A stretch of 64,000 bases of DNA from an uncultured Lachnospiraceae bacterium (GTDB taxonomy: Bacteria; Bacillota; Clostridia; Lachnospirales; Lachnospiraceae): positions 62,001 to 126,000 of the forward strand of contig CALGVA010000016.1 of assembly GCA_937920345.1 (NCBI GenBank), read 5' to 3'. The position numbers and the translations under genes were made by a program. The notes below the pieces were generated by a model that worked only from the letters and a program-made list of their open reading frames with translations, ran no database searches and had not been told where the DNA came from. How positions within the stretch are numbered: the stretch's first letter is position 1; each line of letters opens with the position of its first letter. Shown in pieces: positions 26,448-35,000 of this stretch.

Positions 26448-26792
26448 ATGAAAGAACTTCGTGAAAAATTGAGAGATCTGCGTGAAGATCATGATTTAAA
26501 ACAGAAAACAGTAGCCGCGCATCTCGGTATCTCGCAGCAGACCTATTCCAATTATGAGAACGGTCATCGCGAAATACCAATCAGCGCGGTTATTGCTTTA
26601 GCAAAATATTATAAAGTCAGTACGGATTATCTCTTAGGTGCAGACAACGGTTACCCGGGCAGTACCAATCTGAATAATATATATCTGGATAATGTCACCA
26701 TGCACGATGTTATGTATGATATCCAGAAACTGCAGCCGGAAGAACGCAAGGACCTTGTAAAATATATCCGCTATCTGAGTCATAATGACTGA
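26448..26792 (+). CDS. XRE-family transcriptional regulator
   Basis: 114 residues. The N-terminal helix-turn-helix is clear: LREDHDLKQKTVAAHLGIS, QQTYSNYENG and YKVSTDYLLG. The C-terminal ~45 residues may form a dimerisation segment (LQPEERKDLVKYIRYL). GAGG lies 9 nt before the ATG; a GTG at 26433 is less likely. It is monocistronic between the GT2 operon and the LRR surface protein gene, divergent from the former and convergent with the latter. The target is unknown; the divergent GT2 operon is the obvious candidate. Confidence 0.85.
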   Translation: MKELREKLRDLREDHDLKQKTVAAHLGISQQTYSNYENGHREIPISAVIALAKYYKVSTDYLLGADNGYPGSTNLNNIYLDNVTMHDVMYDIQKLQPEERKDLVKYIRYLSHND

Positions 26793-26797
26793 TCTCC

Positions 26798-26827
26798 CGC
26801 ATCCGGCTGCCATCCGGACAGGATGCG
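26798..26827. terminator. Hairpin between convergent xre and LRR-protein genes
   Basis: CGCATCC (26798-26804) pairs with GGATGCG (26821-26827), with an inner CCGG pairing. It sits in the 48-nt gap of two convergent genes, where a shared terminator is expected, but there is no clear T-tract. Confidence 0.3.
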
Positions 26828-26840
26828 CCTGTACGGCACA

Positions 26841-29800
26841 TCACTTATTAATCTTAACATTCATCGTAATCTCAGGACCGGTCGTATTGATACCCTGCCC
26901 TTCGAATACAGCATACATCTTTAACTTATTGCTGGAACCGCCCGCAAACGAAACCGTACCCTTCAGCTTCACATACACGTCTATGGAACCGTCCGCCCTC
27001 GGTGTACCACATCTGATCTCGAAGGAATCCTGCGCTTTCGTATCCTTCTCTCCGAATACAACATCCGCGATCCTGCCGATACTGCCTTCCTTCGGGGTAA
27101 CTCTGAAGACAGCCTCATATGGCTTATTAGACAGATACAGGTTCAAGTCCTGTCTGTCAGTCGTAACCTTCGGCAGTACCTGCGCAGTCTTAACCTTCAA
27201 TATTTCATTCACCATCATGCCTTCGTATCCTCTGTAAGTGGCAAATCTCACCCATATCTTGACCGGATACGTCGTGTTATTTTTGATGTCCGCTTCCTCC
27301 CGGGGCGAAACATATATCTTACCGTCGAGAACTTCCGCCTGGAAATACTGGCTTTCCTCGTCATCCGGCTCTAAAGCTCCGCCGTCGGCATCAAAAATCC
27401 GTGCCTCTTCCACCGTATCTTTCAGGTTCTTGAAAGACGGCGTATATACAATGCTGTTCTTTAATGTATACTCCTTGCTCTGTCTGTCCACCAGATTCAA
27501 TACACCCTTTGCCGACAGCTTGACACTGGGGAAAGCGCTATAAACTTTTACGTTAAACCGGATACTCTTGCCTTCGACCAGACTGCCGCCGCTGCTGACA
27601 TATACCGGCTTCATGGTAAAGGTATACTTCTGCTGGCTCACCTTGCTGTTTAACGAGATCAACAGTTTATTATCCTCGATATTCCAGTCGAATTTTTCTT
27701 TAACCGCACTTGCGCCCTGCATTGTGCATGCAATCGTATCGACTGTAGACACACCGTCAATCTCATATCCTTCCGGCAGTTTGGCATTCAGTGCAAGCTC
27801 TGCTGTCTCCGTATAGTCGCCATCCCATACCGCCGACAGATTCAGCGCCGGCGTTCCCTTTACCGTCATTTCAGGAAGCGTATTGACTACTTTGACCGTC
27901 AATGTAACCTTATTATAGAGTTCACCTTCACTGCCTTCTACATGATCGCATTTGAATTTATAAGCGCCAGGTTTGATATTCGAATCGACTGAAACCGTCC
28001 CCTCACCATCCATATAATCTACATGAATATAGTCAAACTGATCCGCATTATTCTTCCCGGGATCAGGCACAAAGTTCTGCATATCTGAAAGAACCGTATC
28101 AGACTGATTCGAAGTCAGATAGAACTTCTCTGTCTGCTCCGTATAGTTGCTGTTCAGATTGACTGTGGCCTGCTTCAGCTTAATCGTGGGGTCAGCTCCT
28201 GTTGCTTTGATATTATAAGTATATTCAAACGCTTTGCCTTCCGCCCATGCATGATTCCGAAGTGTCAGGACGACCTTGCCCGTCGGATTAAGCGCACCGT
28301 TTGCATGCATCACGATCTGCCCTTCGCCGGTAAGTTCAATCGTATCTCTCTCCACAGCATCCACTGTACTCTTCACAGATTTCTCGATTTCCCAGTCTCC
28401 ATCTTCCCATACAACCGGCTTCTTCGTCTTGGTATCTATAAGTGTCAGCACGATCGTTCTGTCTGCCGGTGCTGTATTATAAGTATCTGAGGTCCTGTCC
28501 AGCTTATAGGACGGTTTTACCGTCTGCGTCGGGATCGTGATCTTATACTTCTTCACGGCGCTGTCCTTATATCCCTCAAAATGCAGCACCAGATTTCCGG
28601 TTGTAACCGGTTTTTTGTTTTTGTCAAGAAGCATCTGCTCACTCTTCTGGGTGATAATAATCTTCTCCGGGTCCTCTGGATCCTCCTCAATCTGAAAGTT
28701 ATCGGTAAAATACCGGTCATATTTTTCCGGGTCCTTATTCAAAGGCTCTAATTCAAACCGGGACACTTTATCATTGCCCAGACCGGTGATCACAGGTCTG
28801 ATCTCCGTTTCGTCATTGGCATAGAACAGGTTGATCTTCGGCTGCTTCTTATCGAAGGTGACCTTGGGGTTGGGCAGGGAATACTTCACTGTGATCGTAA
28901 CCGGGGTCGGATTGACCTTGCTGTCCACACTGACCTTCACCTTACAAACCTGTTCTTTCATCGAATCATATCTTGGATTGATCTTGAAATAATGTACCGT
29001 ATCCGAACTGGCCTCCCGGTCATATTCCCATTTAAAATCGCTCACGGTAACTTTATCATTGTCCGGCTTTACAAGCTTAAATGTATCCGGATCAATCGAA
29101 ACACCATACGCGGTGATAACACGTAAAACTGCACCTTCCTCCTTATTCGGATTTAAGGTAAGCGATGTCGCGGACAAACGCGGCGTCTTATCCCGGACCT
29201 GTATGATAAATTTCTGTGATATAGTCTTCTTATCGGCATTCGTCGCCGACACGGTAATCGTTGCCTCACCGCTGGCATTCTGCGGAATTGTCACGGTGTT
29301 CATCGTGACGGCATTCGCCGTGGATGTCGCGGCAAGCCTTGCAACACTGCTGTCGCTGGTAGTCCACTTCAGCGCCACCGACATATCCTCCAGATCCTGA
29401 TCATATGCAAGTGCTTCTAATACGATCTTTTCCTCATGCGCGTTCACGGCGTTAATATCCATAAACGCTGTCTGGATCATCTGCCCGCCTATTGTCTGTT
29501 CCGTTATTGTGATGATATCCTCGTCATAGGAATCCGCTGTCAGCTTCAGAGAGGCAACATCCGACTTTGAAACATGCACAACCGCTTCCCGAACGATCTC
29601 TCCGCTGCCGCCGGTCACTCTCATCTCTATATGTGCCAGACCTTCCTTCAGCGCAGTCACCATACCCGTACGGTCATCCACTTCAGCTATTGTCGGATTA
29701 TCAGACTTAAACTTCACTTTTGAAGCCGGCACAACATTACCGTTGACATCCAGTATAAACAATCTCGTAGACTGTCCTATTTTAAGTTCCGCCCCGCCTT

Positions 29801-31820
29801 CTCCGTCAGATCCTCTGGAAAATTCATACGATATATCCGTTCCGACAATTGTGCTGCTTCCCCCTGTCGTCTCAAATTCAGCGATAAGCAGCGCTCCGCC
29901 CTTTGGCATCTCAAAGCTCATCTGCATCCCTTTATCATAAACAAGTTTCGTACCGTTACATGTCACACTGACGCACCTGCTTCCACTGGATGCCTGTGTT
30001 TTTACACAAATCTTTGTGCCCGCCTTAACGCCTTTCTTATTATTCTCCTGATTCGGGTCCTTGCCGGTATCCTTTCCTTCCTCGTCCAGTACAGATAATG
30101 ATACCGTTCCGGTGCCTGTTCCGATTGTAACGATCTCACATTTATACGGTTCCGAACCGGAAGCCAGAATATCAATAAACTGAATTTTGCGCTCCTTGGT
30201 ATATTTTTCTGCATCGGAGCCTTCGATTCCGAGCAGGTACAACGTGTCTACATCAGGAAATGCATCCGGCTGTATCTCACATTTATTAGGCAGAATGAGA
30301 ACTCTGACCAGACCGGCACAATCTATGAATGCATTTGCTTCAATCAGACTTACCTGCCGCAGTTCTATACTTCCCAGGCGATAACAACTCTTAAATGCAT
30401 ATGCCCCCACCGTCTCTGTCACATTCTCTTTATTGAATGTAACCGACATCAATGAGTTACAGTCGGCAAATCCATACTGCGGAATCGCCGTAAGTGCTTT
30501 TGGCAGGATAACACGCTCCAAAGCACCGCAGGATTCGAATACATGAGCACCCATCGTGCTGATGTTATCTGAGAAATTAATCGTTTTGACAGCACTACAC
30601 CTATAGAATGCGTACGCACCTATATTCGTCAATGACCTCGGAAACGTGAACTCTGTGTCAGAACAGAATTCTACAAGTGCAGAGCAGCCATAGAACGCAT
30701 ATTCACCGATATTCTGCAGCCTGCTGATCCCGATGCTCTTCATATATACCATAAACAGCCGCGAATCCCCGTAAAACGCGCGATTGCCAATGTCTTCGAT
30801 CGTAGCGGGCAGCGCGAACTGTGTCAGCGCGCTGCATCCCTCAAAGGCACTTTCTTCTATAGCTGTTACGCCCGTGGGAATCGTCATACCCCGCAAAGCG
30901 GTACAGCCTTTGAAAGCATCCGCGCCGACTGTCGTAAGCCCCGCCGGCATCTTGATATATGTAATCTTCGTGTTGCCTGTAAAAGCGCCGGAACCGATGC
31001 GCTTGATCCCTTTCGCCTCATCAAGCACGACGTTTCCTTCGACTTCACCACCACCTGCTTTCGTGATGCCGGTCAGCGTACCACTCTCATCCACGGTATA
31101 ATCATACTGTGCATTCGCGTCGTAGGTGATGCGCATACCCGTTTCATCCTGGAAAGTCATCATTCTGGGGGCAAGGCTCTGAACCGCCGCCGAATCCCCC
31201 TTCTCTTTTTCAGGCTCACCCTTCGGATCTTCCTCCCCGTCTGTCGGCACATCATTCCCGCTTATATCTTCTGTAACCTTATCATCAGGATCTGTCTCTT
31301 CTGTGTCATCCGGATCTTCTTCCTCAGAACCGTCCGGATTCTCCTGGCCGGTCTGATCATCTCCCTTCGAGTCATCCGGCTGTTCCGGATCGTTCTGGTC
31401 GTCTCCTGTCGAGCCATCCGGCTGCTCCGGATCGTTCTGGTCGTCTCCTGTCGTATCATCCGGCTGCTCCGGATCGTTCTGGCCGTCTCCTGTCGAGCCG
31501 TCCGGCTGCTCCGGGGCGTTCTGGTCGTCTCCTGTCGTATCGCCCGGCTGTTGTGAACCTGCCTGATCGTCTCCTGCAGAGTCATCCGGTTGACCCGTCT
31601 CACCATCCGCTGTCTGCCCGCTGCCTCCATCATCATCCGGTGCGGCTTCTCCGGCAGGAGTCTGTTCACCGGACGTTTCCTCAGCGACCGGACTGTCACT
31701 GTCTTCCACCATGACAGAAACACCCGATACGTCCGGTCCCGCAGCCAGAACCGACATGCCATTCGTGCCAAGCGCAAGACTCAATGCCAACAATAACGCC
31801 AATACCCTTTGTTTCTTCAT
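26841..31820 (-). CDS. Giant secreted LRR_5 (BspA-like) protein with BIG2 domains
   Basis: 1659 residues. A signal peptide (residues 1-27) ends in SVLAAG. An acidic Asp/Pro/Gln-rich linker (about 45-215) holds 14-residue repeats. About ten LRR_5 units follow (271-551, pattern IGxxAFxxCxxL). Next come a beta-rich domain (~555-650), a BIG2 domain (~660-745, ending ALKEGLAHIEMRV) and a long series of Ig-like modules to the end. No LPXTG, SLH or choline-binding motif is visible, so the retention mode is unknown. GGAGGG lies 3 nt before the ATG. BspA-like proteins bind host matrix or other bacteria. The gene has its own promoter and a striking dyad. Confidence 0.85.
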   Translation of the reverse strand: MKKQRVLALLLALSLALGTNGMSVLAAGPDVSGVSVMVEDSDSPVAEETSGEQTPAGEAAPDDDGGSGQTADGETGQPDDSAGDDQAGSQQPGDTTGDDQNAPEQPDGSTGDGQNDPEQPDDTTGDDQNDPEQPDGSTGDDQNDPEQPDDSKGDDQTGQENPDGSEEEDPDDTEETDPDDKVTEDISGNDVPTDGEEDPKGEPEKEKGDSAAVQSLAPRMMTFQDETGMRITYDANAQYDYTVDESGTLTGITKAGGGEVEGNVVLDEAKGIKRIGSGAFTGNTKITYIKMPAGLTTVGADAFKGCTALRGMTIPTGVTAIEESAFEGCSALTQFALPATIEDIGNRAFYGDSRLFMVYMKSIGISRLQNIGEYAFYGCSALVEFCSDTEFTFPRSLTNIGAYAFYRCSAVKTINFSDNISTMGAHVFESCGALERVILPKALTAIPQYGFADCNSLMSVTFNKENVTETVGAYAFKSCYRLGSIELRQVSLIEANAFIDCAGLVRVLILPNKCEIQPDAFPDVDTLYLLGIEGSDAEKYTKERKIQFIDILASGSEPYKCEIVTIGTGTGTVSLSVLDEEGKDTGKDPNQENNKKGVKAGTKICVKTQASSGSRCVSVTCNGTKLVYDKGMQMSFEMPKGGALLIAEFETTGGSSTIVGTDISYEFSRGSDGEGGAELKIGQSTRLFILDVNGNVVPASKVKFKSDNPTIAEVDDRTGMVTALKEGLAHIEMRVTGGSGEIVREAVVHVSKSDVASLKLTADSYDEDIITITEQTIGGQMIQTAFMDINAVNAHEEKIVLEALAYDQDLEDMSVALKWTTSDSSVARLAATSTANAVTMNTVTIPQNASGEATITVSATNADKKTISQKFIIQVRDKTPRLSATSLTLNPNKEEGAVLRVITAYGVSIDPDTFKLVKPDNDKVTVSDFKWEYDREASSDTVHYFKINPRYDSMKEQVCKVKVSVDSKVNPTPVTITVKYSLPNPKVTFDKKQPKINLFYANDETEIRPVITGLGNDKVSRFELEPLNKDPEKYDRYFTDNFQIEEDPEDPEKIIITQKSEQMLLDKNKKPVTTGNLVLHFEGYKDSAVKKYKITIPTQTVKPSYKLDRTSDTYNTAPADRTIVLTLIDTKTKKPVVWEDGDWEIEKSVKSTVDAVERDTIELTGEGQIVMHANGALNPTGKVVLTLRNHAWAEGKAFEYTYNIKATGADPTIKLKQATVNLNSNYTEQTEKFYLTSNQSDTVLSDMQNFVPDPGKNNADQFDYIHVDYMDGEGTVSVDSNIKPGAYKFKCDHVEGSEGELYNKVTLTVKVVNTLPEMTVKGTPALNLSAVWDGDYTETAELALNAKLPEGYEIDGVSTVDTIACTMQGASAVKEKFDWNIEDNKLLISLNSKVSQQKYTFTMKPVYVSSGGSLVEGKSIRFNVKVYSAFPSVKLSAKGVLNLVDRQSKEYTLKNSIVYTPSFKNLKDTVEEARIFDADGGALEPDDEESQYFQAEVLDGKIYVSPREEADIKNNTTYPVKIWVRFATYRGYEGMMVNEILKVKTAQVLPKVTTDRQDLNLYLSNKPYEAVFRVTPKEGSIGRIADVVFGEKDTKAQDSFEIRCGTPRADGSIDVYVKLKGTVSFAGGSSNKLKMYAVFEGQGINTTGPEITMNVKINK
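31341..31574 (-). repeat. 42-bp coding tandem repeats in the LRR protein
   Basis: About five imperfect units of 14 codons (GDDQNDPEQPDGST and variants) encode the acidic linker, residues ~83-160. Units are nearly identical at the DNA level, so copy number could change by slippage or recombination without a frameshift, since 42 is divisible by three. Confidence 0.8.
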
Positions 31821-31922
31821 TTTCCCTCCACCTTTTCCTGTATATCACCCTGAACCATGTTTTCTCTTTCGAAGCGTAAACGTACTTTCATCCGTTCCGT
31901 TTCCCGCGATCTGCCTTTTATG

Positions 31923-31969
31923 CAATAAGCGTAAGTTTATCTCTTTTCTCGACAAACTTACGCTTATTG
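31923..31969. repeat. Perfect 16-bp dyad overlapping a promoter
   Basis: The arms at 31923-31938 and 31954-31969 (core AATAAGCGTAAGTTT) are exact inverted copies with a 15-nt spacer. The outer arm overlaps the -10 box and the expected start site of the LRR protein gene. It could be an operator or a 5' hairpin in the mRNA. There is no T-tract to make it a convincing terminator of the upstream gene. Confidence 0.75.
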
Positions 31970-31994
31970 TATCATTTCTAATTGTATGGTGCAA
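31966..31994 (-). promoter_or_regulatory. Promoter of the LRR surface protein gene
   Basis: On the minus strand TTGCAC (31994-31989), a 17-nt spacer, TACAAT (31971-31966). The leader is about 140 nt and includes the 16-bp dyad at its start. Confidence 0.6.
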
Positions 31995-32039
31995 GAGGTT
32001 ACACTACAAGATATTGTGTTTTTAAGGAAAACTTAATTT

Positions 32040-35000
32040 TTAAAAAAGTAAATTTTTCCACCAGACTAACGTCTTTGAGCCAATCGTATAAGTGATCTTT
32101 TTCTCACCGCCGTAGTTGCCGGTTCCCCTAATAGTCACAGCTGCTTTTCCCTTGTTCGTATGGTTTGTATAGGTGCCTGCGTCGATCACGTAGTCCGTGC
32201 CATACTGCAGTTCTTCCCCGTTCACCGTGATCTTCAGATCCTCCGGCAGTAGTGTGATCTCCTGTCCGTTGCGGTATACCTGCGCTCTCGCAGTTACCCT
32301 GGCCTTCGCAATATCCGCCGCCACAATACGGTATGTGACCGACATCTGCGGTGCATCGTCCTGCTCCGGACTGCTGCCCTCTCCATCACGCTTCGCGCCT
32401 GCATAAGCGCCCATTCCCTGCGCCGTAACACGCAGCAGCGTATTCGCCGGCGGAATATCCTCCGCCGCTACCGGATCGCCCGCCAGCCTCCTGATCTCAC
32501 TGCCCCCGGCATCCTGCCAGCTTGTATCGGCGGCGTAAGTGTATAACAGATTCTTATCGTAGTCTTTACCTGCAGCGAGCTTGCTGCCGTTGCAGTCTTT
32601 GAGAGTCACCGTGCTCTTATACGCATTCTTCTTATCTTTATAGACAATATCTCTGGCGGTCATCGTGATCTTTCCGCTGTTCTGATTCAGCCGGCCGTCT
32701 GTAATTGTGAAACAACCGGTAATACTGCCCTTGAAGTTTCCCTTTCCGGTCACCGTGATCTTCGGAAGTTTCCTTTCATCCCGTTCCTCCGGGTCTGCGG
32801 GCGTGACCGTATTGTTGTTCGCGTACCGGATCGTATAGTCTTTACCCGGTGTCAGTTCGCTGTTATTAAAGTACAGGATCACCACCGGCTTCGTGCCTCC
32901 TTTGACATAAGGCGCGGTGATCTCAGAGAATGTTGTAACAGACTTCAACCGTTCCGGCTTATCCTGCGTATACGGCTCGTCCTGTGTATAGTATTTCATT
33001 GTGATTCCGGCGGCTGCAGCGCCATTCTCATCCGGACTGATATCATACCCGGTGATCCGGTACGTCTTTCTTATCTGTCCCGTATATTCGTTGATTCCCT
33101 TGAAAGTGACCGAAGCCGTGCCTGCTTTGCCGGTATTCGCATATACCGTCACGTAATCCTCGCTTTCACGCAGTTCCTGCCCGTTTAAGGTCAGCTTGTA
33201 AGCACCTTGGGGCTGTCTGGCCTCTTCCTCATCACCCTTATACACCCTGTCAGTGATGCCTTCTACCTTCGCTTTCGCAATCGACGTCCCGACAATCTTA
33301 TAGTTTACGCTCTTAGTGCCCGTATAACCGCTGCCTTCCACCGCCGTGATGGTCGCCGTCGCCGTTCCGACTGCGGTATTATTGGTATAAACCACCGTAT
33401 AATCCCCTGTCGCTCCTCCGTCTTCGCTCTTTACAAGTTCCTGCCCCTTATAAGTCACCTTAAGCTCCGGCGTAATACCTTTTCCCGCTTCTCCAGCCTC
33501 CGGATCATTGCGGTAGGTCTGATTGGGAATCTTGGCAACGGTCACTTTACTCATCAGGATTTCCTGTGTGATTGTCTGCCGTACCGTGATCGTGCCGCTG
33601 TAACCGCCCTTGCCCGTGATCACAACAGGATAACTGCCGGCCGTCTTGTATGCGCCCGTCTCCGTCAGCGGATACGTCACCGTATAATCCGTATTCCGCA
33701 CAAGTTTCTTACTGCCGCGATATACCACCGGCACGCCTTTCACGACTTTACCGCTGTATGCCACGGTGATCGGGTCCGCTGTAATATCCGCATCCGTCAG
33801 TGCTTTCGAAATAATATTAAAAGTGATTTTATCGGTCCCCGTATAATTTCCTTTGCCTTTCACGGTGATGGTGGGCACCGGTTTACCTTCCTGATTCACA
33901 TTCTTGTTATTCTTATACGACACGGTATAGTCCTTATTCAGAACCAGCTCGATCAACTCTCTGTCACCGTTTTCGTAAATCACGCTGTCATACACCTGCA
34001 CAACGGGCTTGATCGCACTGCCTGTATAGGTCTGGTCTCCGACCGGCAGCACATAGAATCCCTTACCCTGCTCCTCATAGTAAGGATACAGCCTGATGTC
34101 TTTACGACATACCGCCGTCGTTTCATCAAACCTGCTGCCGGTACCGTTCTCTCCCGTATACCAGCCGATGAAAATACGCTCCGCCGGATCGTATCCGGCC
34201 GCCAGAAGCTGCTTTTCTTTCTCCTGCAGTATCTCCACAGACAGTGTAGCGCCGTAAGGCACCTGCTGCGGCTCGCCCAGCACAGTCATACCATTCTGAC
34301 CGGGTTTCATGAAAGTAACGGTACAGTTTTCCACGATCACCGTATGCTTCGCTGTATAACCCGCCTCACAGCCAGACACTTTCGCCGTGATCACCGCTGT
34401 ATTTTTCTTCGAATTGCCGCCCACTGCCGTCACTCTGCCATTCTCTACCGTGGCAACAGCCGGGTCGGAACTGCTCCAGACCACCTGCGTATCCGAAGTC
34501 GTGTCTTTCGGATAGTACTCGGCGGACAGATTTATACTCTGGCCGGCCAGCAGCGTCGTCTGATCTGCCGGATCTGTATCCTGCGCGCTCCGGTTCGTCA
34601 GCGTAACCTTGTAGATCGGCGCACTGACAAACACTTTACATGACGCCGCCTTACCGCCTGCTTTGGACGCTTTCGCGGTGATCTTCACCTCTCCCTTGCC
34701 GACCGCAGTCACCACTGCTCTGGAATTATCTTCCGGATCGGCCTTGACCGTAGCAATTTTTCCGTTGGAAGTTGTCCACGTAATCGTCCGGTCTGATGAC
34801 GTGTCCGCAGGATCAAAGGAAACCTGCAAGACTGCCGTATCCGTATTCTCCGCTTTCTCCGCGTCGCTAAGGCCCGTGGTATCCTGCACCACCGTGTCGG
34901 GACGCCGCAGGAAAATCTCTGTTTTATCCAGTGTAATCCCCAGCAGGGATATAATCACCTTGACTTTACAGGACACCTCCAAGGTCTCGGATGTCCCGGG

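Noticed and set aside
31341..31574. CRISPR-like regular repeats
   Set aside because: The repeats are contiguous, in frame and code for an acidic protein linker; there are no unique spacers and no cas genes.
33207..34643. Open frame of 478 codons on the plus strand inside the GH73-like gene
   Set aside because: Antisense shadow of the repetitive BIG2/MBG coding region, rich in His/Arg and without family motifs.
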